Part shown: piece by piece, positions 48,591 to 61,041 of the stretch
Position numbering within the stretch: the stretch's first letter is position 1
How the letters are laid out: the number at the start of each line of letters is the position of its first letter
DNA from: Theocolax elegans
Lineage: Eukaryota; Arthropoda; Insecta; Hymenoptera; Cerocephalidae
Length of the DNA stretch: 64,000 nt
NCBI GenBank assembly: GCA_026168455.1
Contig: CM047427.1
Coordinates: 39,126,905-39,190,904, forward strand
Direction: 5' to 3'
Notes under the pieces: model-generated
What the model saw: only the letters and a program-made list of their open reading frames with translations
Databases searched by the model: none
What the model was told of the DNA's origin: nothing
Program-made: the position numbers and the translations under genes

Positions 48591-49265
48591 ATATAATTTA
48601 TATAATATTTATATAATTACAAGAGTGGAAAAAACTACTTCAGAAGTGGTATTTTTTAATCTTTCCATCGATTTTTACCCTAAGATATAAATCGTTAAAC
48701 ATAAATAAAAGTTTACGTTTTGATTAATAATGGGTAAACAATGGAGGGCGATAATCAATATTATCATTAAAATAAAAATAGATCCACATTATAAAAGGAA
48801 ACTGCAGGGGAAAACGCACAATGAAACAGTCAAATTTTATTATTTTGGTAAATGATTTCTGGTCAATATATTAATAAAATAGACGAATATAATAATACAT
48901 TATCTGTGATTCATGGTAACTGAAACAATAAAGAAAAATATAACTCTCCGCACAGTGGAAACGCAAAAATCGCAGTCGTGATATGATCTTAAATTACTTG
49001 GAGCTTGTCGTCCGGTGGCTAGTCGGAGCTTCATAGAATAAACAAAAACGAAAAATTTTGTTTATTGTCTTCGTACCCGAGAAATCTATAAAAAAAATAA
49101 ACATCAAACAAAATAAATTTCACGAGCGTATTACTCTTTAAAATCTTATTTAGGCGTGTGTGGTCGTTTTTGCGCCTACCCAAGACAATATTGATTGTTT
49201 TCAACTTTATTCACTACGGGTTTTCTTGGTTTTGAATACATGTAAATGATAAAGTCTTCTAAATG

Positions 49266-49269
<4 letters not shown>
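48591..49269. other. AT-rich, nothing recognised
   Basis: No ORF or repeat with a recognisable identity. Confidence 0.5.
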
Positions 49270-49340
<71 letters not shown>

Positions 49341-49358
49341 GTATATATATATATATAT
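49270..49358. repeat. (TA)n microsatellite with ATGT interruptions
   Basis: Directly precedes foldback FB3. Confidence 0.9.
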
Positions 49359-50700
49359 GGGAGATTCCATGTGAAGTGATCCATTTAAAAAATAGAATTT
49401 TGTTTTAATGTATGGAATCAGTAAAAAACTACTTGAATAGAGTGTAGCTAAATTTTTAGACCTAAATTTCAATTAGTACCAGAGCTGTAGCCAATCAAAA
49501 AATCGATTTTTTTTAAAAAAATGACTTTATGGCCATTTTTATCACTTAATAACTCAAAATCTAACAATTTTTTCTTATATACATTAAATTTGAAAAAGTT
49601 TATAAATTTCAAGAAGAATCTGTTGAAATATTTTATTTACACTAGTTTAACACATTGAATATAGTTATAATTAATAAAAACCTTTATAGTAAAAAAAAGG
49701 GTTGTACGATCAAAAATATTTTATCCATCCAAGAATCTAATTCATCGATGATTAATTACCTTCAAAATGGTGCAAAGTTTAAGTGCGGCAGAACATTTCA
49801 GACAAAGTTATGGTGATTTTAGGCAAATTTCTTAAAAAAAGAGAGCGAATGCATTTTATGAAAAAAACAGAGTAACCGTATACTTGCATTCAAACAACAT
49901 GGCACTAATATTCTTCAATAATACTAAAATATACTATTTAATGTTAGTTACTGATACTTTTCAATCTCTAAGCTGCTTACAAACACAAAGCAGTAGGTGT
50001 AAGCAGTTATACCTGTTATGTAATTGGATTTATTGGAATTTTAATAAGTTTCAGGTATTTATTCAATTATATAATAGGTATAACTGCTTACACCTACTGC
50101 TTTGTGTTTGTAAGCAGCTTAGAGATTGAAAAGTATCAGTAACTAACATTAAATAGTATATTTTAGTATTATTGAAGAATATTAGTGCCATGTTGTTTGA
50201 ATGCAAGTATACGGTTACTCTGTTTTTTTCATAAAATGCATTCGCTCTCTTTTTTTAAGAAATTTGCCTAAAATCACCATAACTTTGTCTGAAATGCTCT
50301 GCCGCACTCAAACTTTGCACCATTTTGAAGGTAATTAATCATCGATGAATTAGATTCTTGGATGGATAAAATATTTTTGATCGTACAACCCTTTTTTTTA
50401 CTATAAAGGTTTTTATTAATTATAACTATATTCAATGTGTTAAACTAGTGTAAATAAAATATTTCAACAGATTCTTCTTGAAATTTATAAACTTTTTCAA
50501 ATTTAATGTATATAAGAAAAAATTGTTAGATTTTGAGTTATTAAGTGATAAAAATGGCCATAAAGTCATTTTTTTAAAAAAAATCGATTTTTTTTTGATT
50601 GGCTACAGCTCTGGTACTAATTGAAATTTAGGTCTAAAAATTTAGCTACACTCTATTCAGTAGTTTTTTACTGATTCCATACATTAAAACAAATTCTATT
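49359..50700. mobile_element. foldback element FB3, right end lost
   Basis: Starts GGGAGATTCCATGTGAAGTG. Arms mirror around an axis near 50040 (tacaaacacaaagcagtagg and its complement). The right arm stops at 50700 inside aaattctatt, before the terminal bases. The complete right terminus occurs at 53777-54122. Confidence 0.8.
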
Positions 50701-51350
50701 GGAACATTTCAGACAAAGTTATGGTGATTTTAGGCAAATTTCTTAAAAAAAGAGAGCGAATGCATTTTATGAAAAAAACAGAGTAACCGTATACTTGCAT
50801 TCAAACAACATGGCACTAATATTCTTCAATAATACTAAAATATACTATTTAATGTTAGTTACTGATACTTTTCAATCTCTAAGCTGCTTACAAACACAAA
50901 GCAGTAGGTGTAAGCAGTTATACCTGTTATGTAATTGGATTTATTGGAATTTTAATAAGTTTCAGGTATTATTCAATTATATAATAGGTATAACTGCTTA
51001 CACCTACTGCTTTGTGTTTGTAAGCAGCTTAGAGATTGAAAAGTATCAGTAACTAACATTAAATAGTATATTTTAGTATTATTGAAGAATATTAGTGCCA
51101 TGTTGTTTGAATGCAAGTATACGGTTACTCTGTTTTTTTCATAAAATGCATCCCCTGGGAGCTAAAAATTCATGAAAATGGGCATATAATGCAAAAAAGT
51201 GCTAAAATGTCAACTTTGACTCTCTGTAACTTAAATTAATGGCCCAGAAAAACTGAAAAAATTCAGGAGAACTACTGGATACCTCTAAAACATATTCCCA
51301 CAGTTATAGCAATTTATTTTTTTCATCTTCGATGTCACAGAGAACCACCC
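50701..51350. mobile_element. chimera of FB3 middle and FB2 right end
   Basis: 50701-51146 repeats 49790-50240 of FB3 (its central palindrome) almost identically. From 51147 (gcatcccctgggagc) it matches the right arm of FB2 (47900-48116) to its end ...gaaccaccc at 51350. The join shares the word aaatgcat. Confidence 0.8.
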
Positions 51351-51381
<31 letters not shown>

Positions 51382-51398
51382 TATATATATATATATAT
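51351..51398. repeat. (TA)n microsatellite
   Basis: Between the chimera and the first palindromic element. Confidence 0.9.
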
Positions 51399-51776
51399 GT
51401 ATAAATTGATGAATCGGTACTTATGCCGACACACAAAAAATCGGAAAATTAGCTTTGTGAGCCCCGCTTTGACGTTATAATATTAATGAAGGATTGAAGT
51501 TATAACGTCTTTCGAAGTGCCGGAGGCCTCCGGCACTTCGAATGAGGTTATAACTTCAATCCTTCATTAATATTATAAGGTCAAAGTGTGCTTTTTTACC
51601 CGTGAGGGGTATTTAGGTATTTGGGTTATTGGTTTTTTATGCATTATTCTATCAATTAATATTCTCCCCCTTATATCTGAGTCGTTACATATGTTTTATA
51701 ATCTCAAAACACCAAGATAACACGTAGTGTCACCATAAGTACCGATACTGATGTTTATATATATTTACTTTAATTA
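51399..51776. mobile_element. palindromic element, copy 1
   Basis: Contains a perfect 28-base palindrome at 51513-51540 (cgaagtgccgga.gg... centre), enclosed by matching 32-base arms 51475-51506 and 51547-51578. Followed by a unique tail (acccgtgaggggtatttagg). Bounded by (TA)n. Confidence 0.8.
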
Positions 51777-51792
51777 ATATATATATATATAT

Positions 51793-52170
51793 GTATAAAT
51801 TGATGAATCGGTACTTATGCCGACACACAAAAAATCGGAAAATTAGCTTTGTGAGCCCCGCTTTGACGTTATAATATTAATGAAGGATTGAAGTTATAAC
51901 GTCTTTCGAAGTGCCGGAGGCCTCCGGCACTTCGAATGAGGTTATAACTTCAATCCTTCATTAATATTATAAGGTCAAAGTGTGCTTTTTTACCCGTGAG
52001 GGGTATTTAGGTATTTGGGTTATTGGTTTTTTATGCATTATTCTATCAATTAATATTCTCCCCCTTATATCTGAGTCGTTACATATGTTTTATAATCTCA
52101 AAACACCAAGATAACACGTAGTGTCACATAAGTACCGATACTGATGTTTATATATATTTACTTTAATTAA
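51793..52170. mobile_element. palindromic element, copy 2
   Basis: Nearly identical to copy 1, offset 394 bases, in tandem with only a short (TA)n between. Confidence 0.85.
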
Positions 52171-53035
52171 TATATATATATATAATATATATATATATAT
52201 GTAATATATATATATATATTATATATCATAAACATAAAATATATAGTAATTTATGTAATATAAATATTTACTACGTCAAATTTTTATATGTGTGATTCCC
52301 CTGTCATCAAATATTTTAGTTGGGTACAACTTTGCCTAATCGATGGATCCTGCTCAGCTCGCTTATAATTTCATTACTTTTAACCATAATACATCATTTT
52401 CTCTTAAAAAAAATTAAAATTAAAGATTTAAAAAAATTTTTTTTAAGCCGGAATTCGAACTTTTTTACGAAATGACCCATATACAACTACAGTCATGTCA
52501 TGTGTTATAACACTAACTATACCTGTATAAAAAGGCGCGATTTTTAATTCAAATTATATGTCAATTTCACTAAATTAAATTTCTGTATGTATTGTGCATG
52601 TAAATAATTAAATTAAAGATTTAAAAAAATTTTTTTTAAGCCGGAATTCGAACTTTTTTACGAAATGACCCATATACAACTACAGTCATGTCATGTGTTA
52701 TAACACTAACTATACCTGTATAAAAAGGCGCGATTTTTAATTCAAATTATATGTCAATTTCACTAAATTAAATTTCTGTATGTATTGTGCATGTAAATAA
52801 TTAAATTAAAGATTTAAAAAAATTTTTTAAATTAATAGATTTAAAAAAATTTTTTTAAGCCGGAATTCGAACTTTTTTAACGAAATGACCCATAACAACT
52901 ACAGTCATGTCATGTGTTATAACACTACTATACCTGTATCAAAAAGGCGCGATTTTTAATTCAAATTATATGTCAATTTCACTAAATTAAATTTCTGTAT
53001 GTATTGTGCATGTAAATAATTAAATTAAAGATTTT
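52171..53035 (-). repeat. Penelope-like terminal repeat array, three partial copies
   Basis: The word gccggaattcgaac occurs at 52447, 52640 and 52859 in units of about 190-220 bases (also at 54893). Each unit ends with ttaaattaaagattt. The same sequence occurs inverted at about 56870-57000, on the other side of the second Penelope copy. Confidence 0.65.
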
Positions 53036-53279
53036 TTTATATTACGTCAACAATTTAAAAAAAAATTTATATTATCAATTATGTCAAAATATAATACAAA
53101 TTTTTATTTACAAATGTACTTATTACAAAAAAAATTCAATTAACCACAACTATGTGACAATATTTGACTAGAATTAATACTGCAAACAAAGAAAAAGTAA
53201 AGAAAAAAATAATCATCACAATTAAAATTGTTTTTTTCAACCTACTGACAATACCATTGTATGTTGACTAAGTTTTTTT

Positions 53280-53776
53280 CTATCATCTTTTACATTTAAA
53301 TTACTTTCTCTATCTAACATTGAGACATCATCAAATTAAAAGAATGATTAAATAAAGTCATATGATCATTTATTATGGTATTTTATGGTCTTGGTAGAAA
53401 CCAGGTACAAATGGTAATTTTAAAGTACCAAAATATTTTTTTCTATTTTTACTATTTTGGTCCACAGTATTACTACTACTGCTACAATATTTAATTTTGT
53501 CCAACCTTTTCTTAACGTTATGGTTTATGAATTTTTCCAGATTATTATTATATAGATATCGTTTTACAGTTTTAATGTTGGACTTGTGAAATTTACGATG
53601 GGATAATAAAATCGCTTTATCTACTAAAGTATACACCATAGCCCTCTTCGGCTGTATTGAATGACAAGAATCAAAGTTTAGAAATCTACCTGAAAAAGTA
53701 TCTTTCCTATACCAATTTGTAATAATTCGATTTGAATTATTACTAATTAAAGATATCTCTAGAAAGTTAATAGTAC
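53280..53776 (-). pseudogene. Penelope-like RT fragment (copy 2)
   Basis: Same C-terminal sequence as copy 1 (NFLEISLISNNSNRIITNWY, FLNFDSCHSIQPKRAMVY), nearly identical. It stops at 53777 where FB3 right-arm sequence begins, so its N-terminal part including the catalytic YVDD is missing. Confidence 0.82.
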
Positions 53777-54122
53777 CACCCTTTTTTTTACTATAAAGGT
53801 TTTTATTAATTATAACTATATTCAATGTGTTAAACTAGTGTAAATAAAATATTTCAACAGATTCTTCTTGAAATTTATAAACTTTTTCAAATTTAATGTA
53901 TATAAGAAAAAATTGTTAGATTTTGAGTTATTAAGTGATAAAAATGGCCATAAAGTCATTTTTTTAAAAAAAATCGATTTTTTGATTGGCTACAGCTCTG
54001 GTACTAATTGAAATTTAGGTCTAAAAATTTAGCTACACTCTATTCAAGTAGTTTTTTACTGATTCCATACATTAAAACAAAATTCTATTTTTTTAAATGG
54101 ATCACTTCACATGGAATCTCCC
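53777..54122. mobile_element. FB3 right arm fragment with terminus
   Basis: Matches 50390-50700 and then continues to the real end ggaatctccc at 54122. The join to Penelope sequence is at gtaccaccc. Confidence 0.8.
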
Positions 54123-54133
54123 ATATATATATG

Positions 54134-54168
<35 letters not shown>

Positions 54169-54222
54169 ATATATATATGTATGTATATATATATATATAT
54201 ATGTATGTATATATATATATAT

Positions 54223-54600
54223 GTATAAATTGATGAATCGGTACTTATGCCGACACACAAAAAATCGGAAAATTAGCTTTGTGAGCCCCGCTTTGACGTT
54301 ATAATATTAATGAAGGATTGAAGTTATAACGTCTTTCGAAGTGCCGGAGGCCTCCGGCACTTCGAATGAGGTTATAACTTCAATCCTTCATTAATATTAT
54401 AAGGTCAAAGTGTGCTTTTTTACCCGTGAGGGGTATTTAGGTATTTGGGTTATTGGTTTTTTTTATGCATTATTCTATCAATTAATATTCTCCCCCTTAT
54501 ATCTGAGTCGTTACATATGTTTTATAATCTCAAAACACCAAGATAACACGTAGTGTCAACATAAGTACCGATACTGATGTTTATATATATTTACTTTAAT

Positions 54601-54602
<2 letters not shown>
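54223..54602. mobile_element. palindromic element, copy 3
   Basis: Same as copies 1 and 2; the hairpin starts at 54299. Bounded on both sides by (TA)n. Confidence 0.85.

Positions 54603-54671
<69 letters not shown>
54603..54671. repeat. (TA)n microsatellite
   Basis: Over thirty TA units. Confidence 0.95.
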
Positions 54672-54673
<2 letters not shown>

Positions 54674-57000
54674 TAAACATAAATATATAGTAATTTATGT
54701 AATATAAATATTTACTACGTCAAATTTTTATATGTGTGATTCCCCTGTCATCAAAATATTTTTAGTTGGTTACAACTTTGCCTAATCGATGGATCCTGCT
54801 CAGCTCGCTTATAATTTCATTACTTTTAACCATAATACATCATTTTCTCTTAAAAAAAATTAAAATTAAAGATTTAAAAAAATTTTTTTTAAGCCGGGAA
54901 TTCGAACTTTTTTACGAAATGACCCATATACAACTACAGTCATGTCATGTGTTATAACACTAACTATACCTGTATAAAAAGGCGCGATTTTTAATTCAAA
55001 TTATATGTCAATTTCACTAAATTAAATTTCTGTATGTATTGTGCATGTAAATAATTAAATTAAAGATTTTTTTATATTACGTCAACAATTTAAAAAAAAT
55101 TTATATTATCAATTATGTCAAATATAATACAAATTTTTTATTTACAAAATGTACTTATTACAAAAAAAAATTCAATTAACCACAACTATGTGACAATATT
55201 TGACTAGAATTAATACTGCAAACAAAGAAAAAGTAAAGAAAAAATAATCATCACAATTAAAATTGTTTTTTCAACCTACTGACAATACCATTGTAATGTT
55301 GACTAAGTTTTTTTCTATCATCTTTTACATTTAAATTACTTTCTCTATCTAACATTGAGACATCATCAAAATTAAAAGAATGATTAAATAAAGTCATATG
55401 ATCATTTATTATGGTATTATTTATGGTCTTGGTAGAAACCAGGTACAAATGGTAATTTTAAAGTACCAAAATATTTTTTTCTATTTTTACTATTTTGGTC
55501 CACAGTATTACTACTACTGCTACAATATTTAATTTTGTCCAACCTTTTCTTAACGTTATGGTTTATGAATTTTTCCAGATTATTATTATATAGATATCGT
55601 TTTACAGTTTTAATGTTGGACTTGTGAAATTTACGATGGGATAATAAAATCGCTTTATCTACTAAAGTATACACCATAGCCCTCTTCGGCTGTATTGAAT
55701 GACAAGAATCAAAGTTTAGAAATCTACCTGAAAAAGTATCTTTCCTATACCAATTTGTAATAATTCGATTTGAATTATTACTAATTAAAGATATCTCTAG
55801 AAAGTTAATAGTACCATTTACTTCTTTTTCATGCGTAAATTGTAATCTACTATGGTAACTGTTAAAGGTTGTTAACAATAAATCTAATTTATTTTTAGGT
55901 ATACACATTATAGTGTCATCAACATAACGAAAATAAAATAATGGTTGAAAATGTAATTTGTTGATACACTCTTCCTCTAAGTCAGTCATTACTAAATCAG
56001 CAAATTGAGGGCTTACTGGTGATCCCATTGGGCTTCCAAAATATTGCTGGTAATATTTACCACCCATTTAAAAAACGTATTATACATTAAAAATGTTACA
56101 ACATTAATTATTTCACTAAGTAGTATATTATATTTATTTGATATTAAGTGGTATCGTTTTTTGATGCTTTTTATTAAAAGTTCAGTAGGTATATTACTAA
56201 ACAGTAAAACCACGTCTAAAGAAACTAAAATATAACCAGGTGGTATGTCACAGTTTGTCACTTTCTTAATTAATTCATGACTAATTTTTACATATGATTT
56301 TGGCTTATTTATGCTATTGCTGATTATATTGTTAATTATCTTCGATAATTTATAAGTCGGGCTGCCAATACATGATACTATGGGTCTTAATGGTATATCT
56401 TTCTTGTGTACTTTCGGTAAGCCATAAATTTTTGGTAAAACTGTATTTGTTAGTGTAAGTTCATTCTTATGATATTTCTTGTCTAGAAATCCTAATTCAT
56501 TCCAATTTGTTCAAATTTTTTGTGTACTTTTTTGTACTTTGTTTAGAGGATTAATATTTTTGGCTACCGGTTTGTATGTGTTCGTATCAGAAATGAGATT
56601 TTGCAATTTTGTTCTATACGTTATTGTGTCAATTGCAACTGTGACATTACCTTTGTCAGCCATAGTGAAAAATACATTATTATTTTTTAATAACAATCTT
56701 GTTTTATTCAGCCTGTGTGCAAAAATTCTATCTTCATATTTAATATGATTTTTATTTTTTTTTGTAATAAGTACATTTTTTAAATAAAAATTTTTTTATT
56801 ATATTTGACATACCTAATTGATAATATAAATTTTTTTAAAATTGTTGACGTAATATAAAAAAATCTTTAATTTAATTATTTACATGCACAAGACATATAG
56901 AAATTTAATTTAGTGAAATTGACATATAATTTGAATTAAAAATCGCGCCTTTTTATACAGGTATAGTTAGTGTTATAATACATGACTATAGTTGTATATA
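54672..57000 (-). mobile_element. Penelope-like retroelement, copy 1
   Basis: The RT pseudogene at 55257-56700 is flanked by the repeat cgcgatttttaattcaaa in opposite orientations (54985 and 56930). The palindromic and (TA)n units lie to its left. Confidence 0.78.
55257..56700 (-). pseudogene. Penelope-like reverse transcriptase, endonuclease mostly deleted
   Basis: Reading right to left: VFFTMADKGNVTVAID (56511-56696), then in another frame LPKIYGLPKVHKKDIPLRPI and SLDVVLLFSNIP, then YFGSPMGSPVSPQFADLVM and the catalytic FRYVDDTIM. These are the RT blocks of Penelope-like elements. Frameshifts occur near 56505 and 56060, and a stop near 55417. The GIY-YIG endonuclease expected after RT is reduced to its last piece (FNFDDVSMLDRESN), so most of it is deleted. 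Confidence 0.88.
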
Positions 57001-57518
57001 TTGTGACAATGTGCTTTGCACATGTCAAGTAACGAGCTATCGAACCCACAACGAACACCTACCTACCCATATATAATTTCCTACACCTACCTACCCGCAC
57101 AGTAAATAAGCCCTACCTACCCTCACAGACTAAAACCCTATCCCAAGCACAGCACACATAAAACACTTGGCCTTGACGTTGAAGGCCAGGGCGAGCTCAG
57201 AACCTCAGGTGGGCTCCTCCGAGTCTGACACTGCAAGCAGGATACTCAAAGGGAGGTGATCACCAGGAAGCCTCCAGGACTCTCCGAAGCCTCACAGTAC
57301 AGCAGTCAAGGCGATGAGGTAGTATCCAGGCAGGAAGCAGGAGAACCTCCAACGCCAACAATATACAGCTGTAAAAGAGCCACATAATCAATACAAGTAC
57401 GCAGTAAGAGGACGAGGAGCAAGGAAGAAGATATACAGCTGTATGTAAACATTACAGTTGTACAAGGAACAGTATAGAGCAGAATGAGGTTAGGTTGTCA
57501 TACGTAAACAACGTATAT
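57001..57518. other. GC-richer sequence without recognised gene
   Basis: Short repeated words (cctacctaccc, tatacagctgta) but no ORF or known family. Confidence 0.5.
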
Positions 57519-58818
57519 ACAGGGTGTCCTAAAAGTAACGATACACCCAATAAATATTCAAGATTAAAGCTTTTTTAAAAAAGGTGAAGGTAATTTCTTA
57601 AGTAACTTTTTTACGACGAATCCAGTGGTGAACTTGGATTTGACCTTCAACTTGTCATTCAAGGTCATTTCAAGGTCAACTTTGTTTTTTTAAATGCGAA
57701 CCCATATTTTTGACAACAGCAATCGAAAGAGCGAGAAATTTTACGTCTAAACATGTACTCAGGTCATAGGTCAAGGTGACCTTGAACCTTCTGCTGAAGG
57801 TTATTAAGTTTTAGGTATGGATCGGCTCCGATCTGTACTTGTTTGACTTAGGGGTATTAAAAAGGTCAAGGGAATTCTTGTAATAATGGTATCCAATGAT
57901 GACCTTGGATTTGACCTAGCGTTAGAACTTGAAGGTCATTCGAAGGTTAACTTTTTTTTTAATGAAATCGGCTATTTTTCACAACAACAATCAAAACAGT
58001 GGGAAAGTTATTGATCATTAGTTGATAAAGTATTAGTTCTTTTTTTGAGGGTTGAAAGTTTAAGATTAGTGAGATGCGAATTCATAACATAGAGATTTAT
58101 GCGATATGTTAATAATTACAAGTAAGAACCTGATCAATTCATGTAAATAAAGCATCTCGATCGTGAGAGACGAGGGGACTCATGTAAATCAAGCACCACA
58201 AAGGGAACAGATTTTACTACGTCCACGTCGTTGTTCCTGGGTAACGCTAAATGTAAAAAAAACTGACCTAGCAATGACCTTGAAGGTTCAAACTTACAGA
58301 TTGGAGTTAATCCATAGCAGGTTCGAGTAAAATTTCCCGCTCTTTTGATTGTTGTTGTGAAAAATAGCCGTTTTCATTAAAAAAAAGTTAACCTTCGAAT
58401 GACCTTCAAGTTCTAACGCTAGGTCAAATCCAAGGTCACCATTGGATACCATTATTACAAGAATTCCCTTGATCTTTTTAATACCCCTAAGTCAAACAAG
58501 TACAGATCGGAGCCGATCCATACCTAAAACATAATAACGTTCAGCAGAAGGTTCAAGGTCACCTTGTCCTATGACCTGAGTACATGTTTAGACGTAAAAT
58601 TTCTCGCTCTTTCGATTGCTATTGTCAAAAATAGGGGTTCCCATTTAAAAAAACAAAGTTGACCTTGAAATGACCTTGAATGACAAGTTGAAGGTCGAAT
58701 CCAAGTTCACCACTGGATTCGTCGTAAAAAGTTATTTAAGGAATGACCTTCACCTTTTTTAAAAAAGCTTTTACCTGGAATATTTATTGGGTGTATCGTT
58801 ACTTTTAGGACACCCTGT
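57519..58818. mobile_element. foldback element FB4 with ACAGGGTGTCC ends
   Basis: Both ends begin ACAGGGTGTCCTAAAAGTAA inward. Arms of about 480 bases (57519-58000 and 58337-58818) are inverted copies rich in tgaccttgaa-type words; about 330 bases between are unique. ATAT flanks both sides, so a TA-type target duplication is likely. No transposase. Confidence 0.8.
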
Positions 58819-60656
58819 ATATGACCTCTTTCACAGTATATAAAAAAAATACGCATACTTGCGTAATCCCCACGACAAAGTATTTACCTGGAGCTGTAGA
58901 CGGAGAGGCTATCAGTCACCGAGGTTGACGTCGTCGAGGAGAGAGGTGAATCGGCCCCGAGCAGCGATGCGGCGGCGGGTGAGTTCGTACCTGAAACTCA
59001 CACCGTACAACTTAGTTAATAATGCTAGAAGGAACGAGATAATAATTACCTAGGAAGAAGTAAACAGCATCTCCGAGACGGAAGCAGCACCAGGTCATCA
59101 TACACCATACAGCCGATTTATACCGATACAGCCTGAACACCGCGGCACTCGACTTGCTCGCGAGACGCGAGATCGAGGTACCGCGCACGAGGACGTACTG
59201 CGCAGGCGCGCGGTACGAACACGGAGCTCTCGAGCACGTCGAGAGCAGAGCTCTACGGTCCGCCGTCTTGAACGGACAAAATCGTGGCTAACAGCGAGAC
59301 AGCGTGTTCTGTGCCTCGAAAGACGAAGAGATAAGCGAGTGTGTGTGAAAGAGAGAGAAAGAGCAACAGCGTCCCGACCAAGTGTCCAGGATACTCCGCA
59401 AAGGTTGGTGAGAGTTTACCTATCTCTGCTGACGGTACCGCCGTGTACCGCATAAGGTGCGTGCGAGCATCCCGTCCGTCCCATCCTTCCCCTTACTCTC
59501 CCCTCCAGCGAACCGGGATTGTGACAGCGGAGCACAGCTCCAAGTGATTAGCGATAACCCGCGAGATATCGGATTAGTTGTCGCGTAATAGCGCGGCTGG
59601 CGCCCACCCCATCGTTATGTCTTATAATACTTATTTTATTTATATTAATTGCTGACCCTCATTAACCTGCACCCTGATCCCCAGTGCAGCGTTACAATAT
59701 ATATAAATCGGCTGTGATTGAATTCAGTCTACCGTCTGTGATATTTTCTTCGTGACTGTCTTTGCTCATTTTTTCGTGTTATTAATTTTTGTATGGTATT
59801 TCAATCTATTTAAGTATTTATTTTATTAATAATGTTGAATTATGGAGCTTCTAAGAAGATAAAGGTAATCATCGCAACTATTCAGTTTCTGTGTATATAA
59901 CAAAATAGAGTTCATTGGTTTTCATTATCCTTGTTATCATTGTTAGTGCGACGACTCAGTGATACTACGATTTAAAATGTTATGTTTAATACAGATTTCA
60001 ATGTCAAGTAGTAAGTAAAATGTTATAAATCAATAGGCTAAAAAACTAAATTAATAATTATTGTTAATTAATCAAATATATTCGTTTTTGTAAATAAATA
60101 AAGGTATAGCCTGAAGAGGATGACGAAAAGTCATCGAAACGTCGCCATCTAATTAAATGTATGGTTTATTCACCAAGATCGAGAAACCTTAGTTTGAAAT
60201 AAACTTTGTGTGGATGACAAAATATACGTCTATAAAAAATTTTTTTGTTTGCTCTTGAAAGATATTCGTATTCTACGTTAAAAAAGTGACATTTTTTTCT
60301 CTTTACCATTTTTTTGATCTATAAAAGTTTTATATATATATATATTTAGATTTAAAAAAAAGGCTTTTTTCGAGCAAAAACTACCGTAACTTTGATTAAA
60401 ATACAGTTACAAAAATGAAAAAAAAAACAGTCGAAAGCTCTTGAAGCTCTCGTTTTTTGAAACTAGTTTATTGCCATTTAATAGTTTCAAAAAATAGTAT
60501 TTTATATAAGTGACCCTGGCGAATCAAAAGGTATTAAAATAAGCTTTCAAATGGTCTTTGACTAGTTTTTGTACGATGATTTCTTTCATAGATACAAAAC
60601 TTTAAACTTATCCAATTTGCTCTGGGGGGGGGGTGTAAAAGTAAGTGACTGGCAGT
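58509..60656. repeat. 2.15 kb tandem block, copy 1
   Basis: Starts with the right end of FB4, then a GC-rich, CpG-dense 0.7 kb (about 58930-59620), then AT-rich sequence with a hammerhead-like motif, ending ggcagt at 60656. Copy 2 is offset 2533 bases and nearly identical. Short frames in it have no recognised domain. Confidence 0.9.
60111..60143 (+). ncRNA. hammerhead-like ribozyme motif, copy 1
   Basis: CTGAAGA, then stem GATGAC/GTCATC closed by a gaaaa loop, then GAAAC and GTC. This is the CUGANGA-stem II-GAAAC-GUC core order of type I hammerheads known from Penelope-like elements. One extra G before stem II and a stem III of only two base pairs make activity doubtful; flanking TATAGC/GCCATC gives a weak stem I. 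Confidence 0.45.
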
Positions 60657-61041
60657 GTACACCTCAACGCATTAAACCTCAAATCGGTAGGCTCGGTATA
60701 TAGGAAAGCGGAGCGACTCGACCAATGGTTGTTTAACAGTTATTCTGCTCAGGAGTTCAACCAGGATGATGAAGCCACTGCTAATGAACGCCACGATTGA
60801 GACAACCTGCACAGGACGATAAGGAGTTCGATGATGGTGTGTCAGCCGCGACCAACACGGAGCCACAACCGAACGAGAGGAAGAATGGCTATCGTTGGTT
60901 TCTAAAGAGGAAAATACATTTAGAATCCCTCGATCGATCTCCAAGACCTTGGTTGTGCTTATCTACAAAGTAAGCAATCTTTCCAAAAATGTGAATAAGC
61001 TAACGTCCGAGCGTATTCTAACCGGATCACAGCACGAGATT
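60657..61041. other. spacer between tandem blocks
   Basis: 385 bases found only once in the window; no ORF recognised. Confidence 0.6.

Noticed and set aside
49884..51052. Duplicate protein (MHSNNMALIFFNN...) at 49884 and 50795
   Set aside because: Lies in the FB3 palindrome and its partial duplicate; not a gene.
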